DNA of 50,838 nt from an uncultured Alphaproteobacteria bacterium (GCA_937891825.1 CALAHN010000043.1:1-50838); one strand, 5' to 3'; counted from the first letter of the stretch, positions 8,106-17,273 are shown. The notes: generated by a model from the letters alone, not told the origin. A program made the numbers and translations.

Positions 8106-8710
8106 GCGACGGCGCGAAGATCGATTTCTATTTCTGCGTCAACTCGCCCTGGATTTACCTGGGGCAGAAGCGGCTGGAAGGCATCGCCAAGAACGCTAAT
8201 GCCGAGATCCGCTATTTCCCGGTCGATCTGCGCGAAATGATGCTGCGCCTGATCGGCCATGACGATCCGCCGGAACGGTCGGAGCTGCACCGTGCCTACG
8301 GCAAGCTCGAAATGCGGCGCTGGTCGGAGCGTTACGGCCTGCCACTCTCGGAAAAGCCGAAATACTATCCGGTTTCGCAGAAGCGCGCCGCCTGCATGGT
8401 CGCGGCCGCCGACCGCCTGGGCGCAGATCCCGGAGCGCTGGTCTTCGCGCTCGCCCGCGCTTGCTGGGCCGAGGACCGCGACATCAACGACTGGAAGACG
8501 CTCGCGGCGATCGCCGAGGATTGCGGCTTGCCGGGCGATGTCCTGACCAACGCCGCCCAGGACCAGGCGGTCCTGGAGGAATTCGAGGACAACACCAATC
8601 GCGCGCTCGACCGCGGCGTCTTCGGCATCCCGAGCTATGTGGTCAACGGCGAAATCTTCTGGGGCCAGGACCGATTGGAGTTCCTGGAACATCGTCTCCA
8701 ATCGGCCTGA
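8102..8710 (+). CDS. 2-hydroxychromene-2-carboxylate isomerase / DsbA-family protein (second of tandem pair)
   Basis: This 202-residue paralog of the preceding gene is translated by a four-base ATGA overlap. Residues 8-21 read DFYFCVNSPWIYLG, again a serine active-site environment rather than CxxC. The C-terminus is FGIPSYVVNGEIFWGQDRL, the standard kappa-GST/HCCA isomerase ending. The two proteins are similar in length and domain plan but clearly diverged. They could form a heterodimer or act on successive or related substrates. A strong hairpin follows ten bases after the stop. Confidence 0.82.
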   Translation: MSDGAKIDFYFCVNSPWIYLGQKRLEGIAKNANAEIRYFPVDLREMMLRLIGHDDPPERSELHRAYGKLEMRRWSERYGLPLSEKPKYYPVSQKRAACMVAAADRLGADPGALVFALARACWAEDRDINDWKTLAAIAEDCGLPGDVLTNAAQDQAVLEEFEDNTNRALDRGVFGIPSYVVNGEIFWGQDRLEFLEHRLQSA

Positions 8711-8720
8711 CCGGATCAAA

Positions 8721-8750
8721 CCAATCTTGGGCGACATCGCCCAAGATTGG
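8721..8750. terminator. Perfect 14-bp inverted repeat between convergent genes (bidirectional terminator candidate)
   Basis: CCAATCTTGGGCGA (8721-8734) and its exact reverse complement (8737-8750) are separated only by CA. The hairpin lies between the stops of the isomerase gene (8710, plus strand) and the FecR gene (8799, minus strand). There is no strong T-run on either side, so classical intrinsic termination is uncertain. Position and symmetry suit termination or 3'-end protection for both transcripts. Confidence 0.6.
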
Positions 8751-8798
8751 ATAATTCAATCTGGATCATAGATTGATCGCATGGTGATAGAGGCTCGA

Positions 8799-9470
8799 TC
8801 AGCCTCCATGCGAGCTGGATTCAGACTCGGCCTCGCCGCTGTCGCTCGGACCATCCACATCGCCGCCGAAGGAGGCGGCGGCAATCGCCGGGATCGAAAC
8901 GGTTTGCGATACAGACACCGATGCGCCCGACGTCGAGCCGGTCGAGCCCGCGCCGACGCCGCCGCTGTCGCCGCTGCCGGAGGTCATCTCGACTTCGCCA
9001 GAAATCACCGAGACCGTTGTCGAACCGTCCTCGGCGACTGCCACGACAAAGTCCGTGCCGCGCACGCCAAGCGTCGCGGTCGGCGTCCGCACCTTGTAGC
9101 TTTGGCTCGCCATCCTGCCGGACACAAAGCGCATCAAGCCCTTGCTGACATTCAACGCGACATCGCCCGAACTCTTGCTGGGATCGAAGACGAAGCGATC
9201 GACTTTCACCTTGGACGAAGAGCCGACGATGAGTTGCGTGTTATCCACGAACTTCACATCCAGACGACCGTCGATCACGGTCTCGAGCTCCGTATTCGTG
9301 ACGACATCGTCGCGCAGGAAGATAGGCTCGCGCGCGCCTTGCGGCGGCGTCTCGTAGCCGTAAACCTGCACATAAGCTACCTGGCCGACGGTTTCGGCTG
9401 TCGCGTAAAGCGGCGACAGAACCAACGCGCCCCAGATCGCGGCGCTTGCAAAGCCAAAACCTTTATGCAT
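8799..9470 (-). CDS. Secreted FecR-domain protein
   Basis: The 223-residue protein has an N-terminal signal peptide (about residues 1-25, cleavage near ATA-ET). A FecR/beta-helical domain follows, with the conserved stretch VRTPTATLGVRGTDFVV at about residues 125-141. The C-terminal 70 residues are rich in Ser and Gly and low in complexity. Unlike classical FecR it has no cytoplasmic N-terminal anti-sigma helix and no transmembrane anchor, so it should be periplasmic or exported. No FecI-type sigma factor or TonB receptor gene is nearby. GGGG lies about six bases before the ATG. A second secreted FecR protein occurs at 44846-45478. Confidence 0.8.
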   Translation of the reverse strand: MHKGFGFASAAIWGALVLSPLYATAETVGQVAYVQVYGYETPPQGAREPIFLRDDVVTNTELETVIDGRLDVKFVDNTQLIVGSSSKVKVDRFVFDPSKSSGDVALNVSKGLMRFVSGRMASQSYKVRTPTATLGVRGTDFVVAVAEDGSTTVSVISGEVEMTSGSGDSGGVGAGSTGSTSGASVSVSQTVSIPAIAAASFGGDVDGPSDSGEAESESSSHGG

Positions 9471-9617
9471 CGAACGCCCCTAAATTTTGCGGGTAGATAG
9501 CAGCAGAGCTATCATTCATGAATCGCGTCCCGCAAGGTACTCCAATGGCGCTGCGACGCCAGTTGACAGCCGTCACATAAATCCCGCTCCAGCGACGCAT
9601 TATCCCGAAAAAAGAGG

Positions 9618-9646
9618 TTGCGCGCCCGAATGGCTTCGTTCATAAA
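9618..9646 (+). promoter_or_regulatory. Candidate sigma-70-type promoter for tRNA-Gly
   Basis: TTGCGC (9618-9623) and CATAAA (9641-9646) are spaced by 17 bases and lie about 40 bases upstream of the mature tRNA 5' end. Spacing is ideal, but the matches to consensus are partial, so this is a suggestion only. Confidence 0.35.
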
Positions 9647-9686
9647 GTCGCTCTCGTTCGGAGCCGCAAGGTTCCGGCGGCGGAGC

Positions 9687-9761
9687 GCGGGAGTAGCTCA
9701 GGGGTAGAGCATCACGTTGCCAACGTGAGGGTCGAGGGTTCGAATCCCTTCTCCCGCTCCA
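9687..9761 (+). tRNA. tRNA-Gly (anticodon GCC)
   Basis: A complete cloverleaf can be drawn. The acceptor stem pairs GCGGGAG (9687-9693) with CTCCCGC (9751-9757). The D-arm carries AGCTCAGGGGTAGAGC, the anticodon arm is TCACG-TTGCCAA-CGTGA with anticodon GCC, and the T-arm has GGTTCGAATCC. The 3' CCA (9759-9761) is encoded. It reads GGC and GGT glycine codons, which suits the GC-rich codon usage. Confidence 0.97.
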
Positions 9762-10325
9762 AATGCAGGTTGGATCGGGTCGCTTCGAAGCCGAACTGCG
9801 TCAGACCTAATTAAATGCACTCGAACGAGATCCACAAGCCGCGCCGCGCCTGAATGCGTCAAGCGCTTTGGTCTGTTGCCGCCGCATCCGCCCGTCCATA
9901 TACAACCTTCGTATTGTCTGTCGATGCGAATCTTGCTGGCTTGGCGTTCGCCTGGATGCAGCTCGCGCATATGGCCATAGGCCCAAAATGCCAGCCAACC
10001 GGACATCTTGTGGATACTTACGATTACTCAATTTTCCACTGTATCGATTGCCTCCGTGCCGCCGGGTCGATTTGTCGAGCGGCGAGGCTGTAATAGAAAG
10101 TCAATGAATGCCTACGCCGCATGTAGCCATTCCAATGGTTGACTAAAAATCGCCCGTTCGCCGATTTGTAATTAAATTATCATAATCGGATCGTAGATAG
10201 TTGTTCGACCCATTCGGTTCCGTAAAGACATGCCAAACTTGCGGAATTGTTTTGGCGAATTAATCTTTCAGTTTCCGTTTCTTGCTTAGCTGCGGCAAGC
10301 GTTGCAAGGTAATGGAGCGGCCCAG
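9762..10325. other. Gene-free, AT-richer stretch between tRNA-Gly and the glutamate dehydrogenase gene
   Basis: I see no convincing coding region in these 564 bases. Base composition is clearly more AT-rich than the neighbours, especially 10100-10300 with runs such as TTGTAATTAAATTATCATAA. The last part must hold the promoter and leader of the glutamate dehydrogenase gene, but no clear promoter pair stands out. No duplicated tRNA 3' end and no integrase fragment were found, so there is no positive sign of an integrated element. Confidence 0.6.
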
Positions 10326-13300
10326 ATGCGAGACAGTGTGGAGATCCCGATGATCAACGGAGCAGAAGGAGCGGACGCAGCGGCGGCGATCGTTGCAGAA
10401 AGCGTCAATGCGTCCGAGCGCGATGCGGCGGCTGCATTCGTCCGATTGTTCTATCAGCATGTGCCGGCAGCCGATCTTCGCGCGTTCGATCCTGGAACGC
10501 TCGCCGCCGAGGCGCTCTCCGCTTTCGGGTTCGCGCGGCGCTGGGCGCCCGGCGGCGCGCAGGTCAGGGCCTTCAACCCAACGCTGGCCGACGATGGCTG
10601 GCGCGCCGACCACACGATTATCGAAATTGTCCAGTCGGACATGCCGTTCCTGGTCGATTCGGTCACGGCCGAACTGGACCGGCGCGGGTTGACCGTTCAT
10701 CTGATCATCCATCCCGTCATCAGCCTGACGCACAAGGACGGCCAGATCGTCGCCGCCGGCGAGCGGCAGCGGCAGCCATCCGATATTTCCGTCATGCAAA
10801 TTCATGTTGACGAGCGGACGGACCCGGCTGACCTGGCGGATATCGAAGCTGGCATTCGTTCGGTCTTCGGCAGCGTCACGGTCGCCGTCGCGGACTGGCG
10901 TGAAATGCGCCGCCGGTTGGCCGCCGCCATTGAAGACCTCGCCCTCCATGCGCCGAACGACGTCGATCCGGCGGAAGTCAGCGAAAGCGCGGATTTCCTC
11001 GCCTGGCTCGACGACGACCACTTCACCTTCCTTGGCTACCGCGACTATGCGACATCGGGCGAAGGCGCCGAATTCAGAAGCACGCCGATCCTGGAGTCCG
11101 GCCTTGGCCTCCTCCGCGCCGATCAGCCGACGTCAGTGACGATCGGCGCGCGGATCGACAGCGTGCCCGCCCAGGCCTCGGGCCGGCAGCAGCGCCGCAA
11201 TGTCGTGACCGTGCTGAAATCTTCCAGCCGCTCGCCGGTCCATCGTCCGTCTCAGATGGATTATGTCGCGATCCAGCGCTTCGACGAAGCTGGCGTGGTG
11301 ATCGGCGAACGCCGGTTTGTCGGCCTCTTTACGTCCAATGTCTACACGACGTCGCCGAAGCGCATCCCCCTCCTCCGGCGCAAGGTCGCCGCGATTGTCG
11401 AGCGTGCGAGCGCCGGGCGCGGCAGCCATGACGAGAAGGCGCTGACCCACATCCTCGAAACCTACCCGCGGGACGAACTGCTGCAGGTCGAAGCCGATGC
11501 CCTCAGCGAGATCGCCCGCGGCGTCCTGAATTTGCAGGAACGCCGCCGGACGGCGTTGTTCGAGCGCCGCGACGCCTATAACCGGTTCGTGTCCGCCATG
11601 GTCTATGTGCCGCGCGACCGCTATGATACCAAACTCCGCCAGCGCTTCGCCGCGATCCTCTCGGAAGCCTATGGCGGCGAGATCGTCTCCTTCTCGACCC
11701 ATATCGCCGAGGACCCGTTGGCGCGGGTGCATTTCATCGTCGACACGCCCGATCCCGGTGCGGCGACCCTCGACGCGGGCGTGCTTGAAAAGCGCCTGCG
11801 GGATGCAAGTCGTTCCTGGTCGGACAAGCTCGAGACAGCGCTGGTCGCCGCGCTTGGCGAGGAAGCCGGCCTGGCGCTGTTCCGGCGCTATGGCGACGCC
11901 TTCCCCCAGAGCTATCAGGACGCGACGACGGCCGAGATGGCCGCCCACGATATCGGCCTGATGGAAGCCCGGTCGACGGAAACGGCGCTGGCGCTCGATA
12001 TGATCCGCCCCATGCATGCCCGACCGACGGAAGTGCACTTCAAGCTTTTCCATGGCGGCGCCCCGGCTCCGCTCTCCGACGTGCTGCCGATGCTGGAGGC
12101 CATGGGCCTGCGCATCTTGACCGAGACCCCAAACCGCATCGCCCCGGCCAAAGGCGCGCCGGTTTATCTGCATTACTTTGAGGCCGAGATTGCGGGCGGG
12201 CAGACGCTGGACCTGCGCGCCCTCCGCCCGGCATTTCTGGAAGGCTTCAGCGCCGCGTGGCATGGCGAAACGGAAAGCGACGAGCTGAATGCGCTGCTGC
12301 TGACGGCCGGCCTCAATTGGCGCCAGGTCGCCTTGCTGCGCGCCTTCAGCCGCTATCTGCGCCAGGCGGCGGCGCCCTTCAGCGTCGACTATATGGGCGA
12401 GGCGTTGACCCGGCACCCGTCGATCGCGGCGCTGATCATCAAGTATTTCGAGGCGCGCTTCGATCCGAACGCCGCCGATGCCGCCAAAGCCGACGCAGCG
12501 CGCGCCGCCGCCCTGGAGGCGCTCGACGCGGTGTCAAACCTGGATGAGGACCGCATTCTCCGCCGCTTCATCAACCTGGCCGATGCGGCGCTCAGGACCA
12601 ATTTCTGGCAGCGCGACGCTGCCGGCGCTCATAAGCCCTATCTGGCGATCAAGTTCGACAGCGCCAAGATCGACGACCTGCCGCTGCCGCGCCCAATGGC
12701 GGAAATCTTCGTGTTCTCGCCGCGCATGGAGGGCATTCACCTTCGCGGCGGCAAGGTCGCGCGCGGCGGCATCCGCTGGTCGGACCGCCGGGAGGATTTC
12801 CGAACCGAAATCCTTGGCCTCATGAAAGCGCAGATGGTGAAGAACACTGTCATCGTGCCGGTGGGCGCCAAGGGCGGCTTCATCCTGAAGCAAGCGCCGA
12901 CGACGGGCGGCCGCGACGCTTTCCTCGCGGAAGGTGTGGCCTGCTACAAGATCCTGATCCGCGGCATGCTGGACGTGACCGACAACCTGGTCGATGGCGC
13001 AATCCAGCCGCCGGCCGATGTCGTCCGGGCCGATGGCGACGATCCCTATATCGTGGCGGCCGCCGACAAGGGCACCGCGACGTTCTCGGATATCGCGAAC
13101 GGGCTTTCCGCCGAATACGGGTACTGGCTGGGCGATGCCTTCGCTTCCGGCGGATCGGCTGGATACGACCACAAGAAGATGGGCATCACGGCGCGGGGCG
13201 CCTGGGAATCCGTAAAGCGGATGTTCCTGGAGCTCGGCACGGATATCCAGGCGGAGCCGTTCACCGTCGCCGGTTGCGGCGACATGTCGGGCGACGTCTT

Positions 13301-15128
13301 CGGCAACGGCATGCTGCTCTCGAAGCAGATCAAGCTGGTAGCAGCCTTCAATCACCAGCATATCTTCATCGACCCCGATCCCGATCCCGCGACGAGTTGG
13401 GCCGAGCGCAAGCGCATGTTCGACCTGCCGCGCTCCGGCTGGGCCGATTACGACGTCGCCGCCCTCTCGCATGGCGGCGCGATCTTCGATCGTTCGGCGA
13501 AATCGATCACGCTGTCGCCGGAAGCGCAGCGCGCGCTCGATGCGCCGAAAGCCACGCTGACGCCCCATGCGTTGATCAACATCATCCTGAAGGCGCCGGT
13601 CGATCTGCTCTGGTTCGGCGGCATCGGCAATTACCTGAAAGCCCAGACCGAAACCCATCAGGACGCCGGCGACCGGGCAAACGACGCCGTGCGCGTCGAC
13701 GGGGCGGAAGTCCGGGCCAAGGTCATCGGCGAAGGCGCCAATCTCGGCGTCACCCAAAGCGGGCGCGTCGAGTTCGCCCAGGCCGGCGGCCGCATCAGCA
13801 CGGACTTCATCGACAACTCCGCCGGCGTCGACGCCTCAGACCATGAGGTCAATCTGAAGATCCTGCTTGGCCGCATCGTCGCCGATGGCGACATGACGGG
13901 CAAACAGCGCGACAGCTTGCTGGCCGCGATGACCGAGGAAGTCGGCACGCTGATTCTCCGGAACAACTATCTGCAGGGTCAGGCGCTTTCGATCGCCGAA
14001 CGGGACGCGCCCCAGCGCCTTGCCGACCATGAGCGGTTCATGCGCTCCCTGGAACGTCGCGGCCGCCTGAACCGTACGGTCGAATATCTGCCCGACGAGG
14101 ACGAAATCGACGCCCGGGAATCCGTCGGCAAGGGCCTGACCCGGCCGGAACTGGCGGTGCTGCTCTCCTATGCCAAGCTCGTGCTGTATGACGACCTGGT
14201 CGCAAGCGAACTGCCTGACGACCCTGGCCTCCAAGACCGACTGCTGCGCTATTTCCCCAAGCAGATCCGGGACCAATTCGGGGAGCAAGCAGCCCGCCAT
14301 CAGCTTGGCCGCGAGATAACAGCGACGATCATGACCAACGAGATCGTCGACCGCATGGGGCCAACATTCGCCACATACCTGACGGAAGAGAGCGGACGCC
14401 CAGTCAGCGATGTCGCTCGCGCTTTCGCCATCACGGTCGATACCTTCGGCTTGAAGGACCTGCTCGCCGGCGTCGAGGCGCTTGACGGGCCAGGCCGCAT
14501 GCCCTTGCAGGCGGAGATGTTCGGCGAGATCGCGCGCCTGATCCGGCGCGCGACCCAATGGCTGCTGCGGAGGCGGAGCGACCTCGGCATCGAGGCCGCG
14601 ACCCAGGCGCTCAGAGGGCCGATCCAGGCGCTGGCCGACGGTCTGGAGGACGCGATGGCCCCTACATCGGCCGCCAACGCAGCGGCGCGCACCCAACGCT
14701 GGATCGAGCTTGGCGCGAACGCCGACCTCGCCCGCGCCGTCGCTCATATGGACCCGATCGCGGCCGGCCTCGACATCGTGCATCTGTCGGAAGACGGCCA
14801 CAACCTCGGCGCGGCGGCGGCGACCTATTACAGCGTCGGCGAACGGCTCCGTCTCGGCTGGTGCCGCCGCAACGCGCGCGGCATCCAGACCACGACGGGC
14901 TGGGATCGCCAGGCGGTCGATGCGCTGCTGGAGGATTTCTACGGCCATCAGGCGGAAATCGCCCGGCGCGCCCTCACCGCAGGCGGCATCGAGCCGTGGC
15001 TGGCCGACCGCTCACGCAGCATCGAGCGCCTGGACCGCGCCTTGGACGACATGGCGTCCGGCGACGGCCTGACCCTCGCCATGGCGACGGTCGCCAACAG
15101 CTTCTACCGGGGCCTCAGCGCAAGCTGA
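10326..15128 (+). CDS. gdhB: NAD-specific glutamate dehydrogenase, large (180-kDa) class
   Basis: The protein has 1600 residues, the full length for the large NAD-GDH class, which catalyses NAD-dependent oxidative deamination of glutamate to 2-oxoglutarate and ammonia. A long N-terminal regulatory region contains ACT-like segments (for example FLVDSVTAELDRRGLTVHLI, about residues 109-128). The catalytic core holds RGGIRWSDRREDFRTE and VPVGAKGGFILK (Lys about 849), and the NAD-domain stretch is AGCGDMSGDVFGNGM (about residue 980). The start at 10326 is chosen for GGAG eight bases upstream; a TTG at 10302 is less likely. It stands alone, converging with a decarboxylase-like gene. It provides a link between amino-acid catabolism and the TCA cycle. 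Confidence 0.95.
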   Translation: MRDSVEIPMINGAEGADAAAAIVAESVNASERDAAAAFVRLFYQHVPAADLRAFDPGTLAAEALSAFGFARRWAPGGAQVRAFNPTLADDGWRADHTIIEIVQSDMPFLVDSVTAELDRRGLTVHLIIHPVISLTHKDGQIVAAGERQRQPSDISVMQIHVDERTDPADLADIEAGIRSVFGSVTVAVADWREMRRRLAAAIEDLALHAPNDVDPAEVSESADFLAWLDDDHFTFLGYRDYATSGEGAEFRSTPILESGLGLLRADQPTSVTIGARIDSVPAQASGRQQRRNVVTVLKSSSRSPVHRPSQMDYVAIQRFDEAGVVIGERRFVGLFTSNVYTTSPKRIPLLRRKVAAIVERASAGRGSHDEKALTHILETYPRDELLQVEADALSEIARGVLNLQERRRTALFERRDAYNRFVSAMVYVPRDRYDTKLRQRFAAILSEAYGGEIVSFSTHIAEDPLARVHFIVDTPDPGAATLDAGVLEKRLRDASRSWSDKLETALVAALGEEAGLALFRRYGDAFPQSYQDATTAEMAAHDIGLMEARSTETALALDMIRPMHARPTEVHFKLFHGGAPAPLSDVLPMLEAMGLRILTETPNRIAPAKGAPVYLHYFEAEIAGGQTLDLRALRPAFLEGFSAAWHGETESDELNALLLTAGLNWRQVALLRAFSRYLRQAAAPFSVDYMGEALTRHPSIAALIIKYFEARFDPNAADAAKADAARAAALEALDAVSNLDEDRILRRFINLADAALRTNFWQRDAAGAHKPYLAIKFDSAKIDDLPLPRPMAEIFVFSPRMEGIHLRGGKVARGGIRWSDRREDFRTEILGLMKAQMVKNTVIVPVGAKGGFILKQAPTTGGRDAFLAEGVACYKILIRGMLDVTDNLVDGAIQPPADVVRADGDDPYIVAAADKGTATFSDIANGLSAEYGYWLGDAFASGGSAGYDHKKMGITARGAWESVKRMFLELGTDIQAEPFTVAGCGDMSGDVFGNGMLLSKQIKLVAAFNHQHIFIDPDPDPATSWAERKRMFDLPRSGWADYDVAALSHGGAIFDRSAKSITLSPEAQRALDAPKATLTPHALINIILKAPVDLLWFGGIGNYLKAQTETHQDAGDRANDAVRVDGAEVRAKVIGEGANLGVTQSGRVEFAQAGGRISTDFIDNSAGVDASDHEVNLKILLGRIVADGDMTGKQRDSLLAAMTEEVGTLILRNNYLQGQALSIAERDAPQRLADHERFMRSLERRGRLNRTVEYLPDEDEIDARESVGKGLTRPELAVLLSYAKLVLYDDLVASELPDDPGLQDRLLRYFPKQIRDQFGEQAARHQLGREITATIMTNEIVDRMGPTFATYLTEESGRPVSDVARAFAITVDTFGLKDLLAGVEALDGPGRMPLQAEMFGEIARLIRRATQWLLRRRSDLGIEAATQALRGPIQALADGLEDAMAPTSAANAAARTQRWIELGANADLARAVAHMDPIAAGLDIVHLSEDGHNLGAAAATYYSVGERLRLGWCRRNARGIQTTTGWDRQAVDALLEDFYGHQAEIARRALTAGGIEPWLADRSRSIERLDRALDDMASGDGLTLAMATVANSFYRGLSAS

Positions 15129-15154
15129 GCCCCGGCGAAAGCCAGCGAAGCAGC

Positions 15155-15469
15155 TCAGGCGTCGTCTTCAAAGACCTTGAGGCCGACGCGGCCGGCGTTC
15201 ACCGCGCACGGCCAGCCGGCATAGAACGCCACATGGGTGATCAGGCCGCGCAGTTCGTCCTGGGTGACGCCATTGTCGAGCGCCCGCTGCATGTGGCCTT
15301 CCAGTTCCGGCGTCCGGTAGAGGGCCGCCAGAATGGCGCAGGTGACGAGGCTGCGGTCGCGCTTCGACAGTTCCGGCTGTTCCCAGACGTCGCCGAACAG
15401 GACTTCGTCCCGAAGCTTCGCCAGTTGCGGCACCAGTTCATAAGCGGTTTTCGCCGTGGTCTTGGCCAT
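15155..15469 (-). CDS. Carboxymuconolactone decarboxylase family protein
   Basis: This 104-residue all-helical protein of the CMD/AhpD superfamily contains SKRDRSLVTCAILAALY and ELRGLITHVAFYAGWP, the two diagnostic helices of the gamma-carboxymuconolactone decarboxylase (PcaC-like) group. It has one cysteine in the usual CxxC region, so it is not an AhpD-type peroxidase. AAGGAA precedes the ATG. It is the last gene of a minus-strand run with the MaoC hydratase and MFS genes, suggesting a small catabolic unit. Substrate unknown. Confidence 0.85.
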   Translation of the reverse strand: MAKTTAKTAYELVPQLAKLRDEVLFGDVWEQPELSKRDRSLVTCAILAALYRTPELEGHMQRALDNGVTQDELRGLITHVAFYAGWPCAVNAGRVGLKVFEDDA

Positions 15470-15507
15470 TGGTCGTTTCCTTCATGGTTTTTGGGAATTG
15501 GTTCGGG

Positions 15508-16026
15508 TCAGTAGTTCGCCTTGTCGTCGACCGCGTGGCCGCGCATCGGCATCAGCATCGCGCGCTCATAGCTCATGAACACCGTGCCGCACTGCTTGTT
15601 CGCGGTCGTGCGGATCTTGACGATCCCCTGGGTCGGCCGGGATTTTGAGGCCCGCTTCTCCAGCACTTCGGACTCGGCATAGATCGTATCGCCGATGAAG
15701 ACCGGGGCCGGCAGTTTGATATCGGTCCAGCCCAGGTTCGCGATGGCTTTCTGGGACGTGTCGGAAACGCTCATCCCCGCCACGACCGCCAGCGTGAAGG
15801 CGCTATTCACCAGGGGTTTGCCGAATTCGCTGTGCTTGGCGTATTCGGAGTCGAAATGCAGCGGGTGGGTGTTCATCGTCAGCAGCGTGAACCACGTATT
15901 GTCAGCTTCCGATATCGTGCGGCCCGGACGATGCTCGTAGATATGCCCGACCTCGAAGTCCTCGAAATAGCGGCCGATGGATTCCCGATATCGATTGGGG
16001 CCGACCTGCTTGGCGCCGTAGCTCAT
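15508..16026 (-). CDS. MaoC family dehydratase (hotdog fold)
   Basis: This 172-residue single hotdog-domain hydratase reads YFEDFEVGHIYEHRPGRTIS at about residues 20-39. The MaoC active-site motif follows as NTHPLHFDSEYA with the expected Asn-x-x-Pro-x-His-x-Asp pattern. Relatives include mesaconyl-CoA and enoyl-CoA hydratases acting on CoA thioesters. The start codon overlaps the MFS stop codon as ATGA, so translation is coupled to the transporter gene. The decarboxylase-like gene follows after 38 bases. The exact acyl-CoA substrate cannot be read from sequence. Confidence 0.88.
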   Translation of the reverse strand: MSYGAKQVGPNRYRESIGRYFEDFEVGHIYEHRPGRTISEADNTWFTLLTMNTHPLHFDSEYAKHSEFGKPLVNSAFTLAVVAGMSVSDTSQKAIANLGWTDIKLPAPVFIGDTIYAESEVLEKRASKSRPTQGIVKIRTTANKQCGTVFMSYERAMLMPMRGHAVDDKANY

Positions 16027-17273
16027 GCCTCATCCTTTGCTTCTGTCAGCGTTGCGCGATCCGGTCGATCGAGGCCCTTGGCCAGGAAAAACCAGGCGAA
16101 GGCAGCGATCTGGATCGAGATTGTCATGCCAAGCGCGATGCGATGGCCTTCCGCAGAATAGCCGCCATCCGCCGCGACCGGGAACTGGTCCAGAATAAGC
16201 CCGATGCCGCTTTGAAGAAAGAACCCGGCAAGGAAGCCCAGGAGATTGAGCGCCGTGTTGCTGCGCCCGGCGAGATCGGCGGGAAACCGGGTCGAGAGCA
16301 CCGCAAACATCGCGATCGGTCCGCTGGCGCAAAACCCGGCCACGCACCAGAGCGGCAGGGAAAACGGCAATATGCCAAGCAGAATCAGGGATTGCGCGCC
16401 GATCATCGCCGCCATGATCGCAAGCGCGGCCTGCAACGTCGTGACGCCGTGCCGGGCCAACCGGGCGTTGACCGCGCCGAAGACGAAATTGCCGGTCATC
16501 ATGGCAGCCATCATCGCGAACAAGCTCCAGGCCTGCACGTCGCGCCCCGCCCCCTCGATATCCCGGAGCCAGACGACGACCCATAAGCTTTGATAGGCTG
16601 AATAAGCTGCGATCACCGCGACCGTCAGCGGCGCATATCGAAGGAATGGCCCGGAAGCATAAATCCGGCCGATGGCGGCGATCTGCGCGCCAAGGCGCGG
16701 TTGGACGGCCGGGCGCGGCGCGCCTGGGATCAGCACGGCCGCGATCAACGCCACCAGGCAGCAATAGGCCGAAATCAGCAGCAGCGCCGACCGCCAGTCA
16801 ATCACCTTCAGCAGCAGCATCAGCGGCCCGGTCGCCAGCATGCCGCCGACCCCGGTCATGCCGAACAGCAGCGCGTTGATCGCCGGGACCCGCGACCGAT
16901 CGAACCAGATGTTCGCCGCCTTGAGGCCCGCCATGACGCTCCCCGCCATGCCGACGCCAATCAGAAACCGCCCCAGGAGCAATCCTGTCTGCCCATCCGC
17001 CAGCACAAACCACATGCCGCCGGTCGCGCCGATGATCTGCAGCGCCAGAACGACCGGACGAGGTCCGAACCGGTCCAGCAGGACGCCCATCGGCAATTGC
17101 GCCAGGCCGAAGCCGATGAAGTAGAGGCTTGTGACGAACCCCAGCTCCGCCGGCCCCAGGTTGAACTCGGCGATCAGGTCCGGGGCGATCGTCGCGTTGA
17201 CCATCCGAAACAGAAAGGATGCGATCGGCGTCAACAGGAACGGCAGCAGGATTGCGAATCCGAAGGGGGTCAT
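16023..17273 (-). CDS. Major facilitator superfamily transporter
   Basis: This 416-residue integral membrane protein has about twelve hydrophobic segments, full length for an MFS permease. The loop between helices 2 and 3 carries GVLLDRFGPRPVV, the MFS signature (G-x-x-x-D-R-x-G-x-R). The middle is a cytoplasmic stretch around residue 200. As the first gene of a unit with a MaoC hydratase and a carboxymuconolactone decarboxylase-like protein, it may import the compound they metabolise. Direction and substrate are unknown. Confidence 0.87.
   Translation of the reverse strand: MTPFGFAILLPFLLTPIASFLFRMVNATIAPDLIAEFNLGPAELGFVTSLYFIGFGLAQLPMGVLLDRFGPRPVVLALQIIGATGGMWFVLADGQTGLLLGRFLIGVGMAGSVMAGLKAANIWFDRSRVPAINALLFGMTGVGGMLATGPLMLLLKVIDWRSALLLISAYCCLVALIAAVLIPGAPRPAVQPRLGAQIAAIGRIYASGPFLRYAPLTVAVIAAYSAYQSLWVVVWLRDIEGAGRDVQAWSLFAMMAAMMTGNFVFGAVNARLARHGVTTLQAALAIMAAMIGAQSLILLGILPFSLPLWCVAGFCASGPIAMFAVLSTRFPADLAGRSNTALNLLGFLAGFFLQSGIGLILDQFPVAADGGYSAEGHRIALGMTISIQIAAFAWFFLAKGLDRPDRATLTEAKDEA

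Noticed and set aside
9698-10006. Minus-strand frame of 102 codons containing GAGEGIRTLDPHVGNV
   Set aside because: This is the translated complement of the tRNA-Gly gene. The peptide pattern is a known artefact of annotating ORFs across tRNA genes.
12534-13757. Minus-strand open frame of 407 codons inside the glutamate dehydrogenase gene
   Set aside because: Antisense to a highly conserved catalytic region; no family resemblance or start site.
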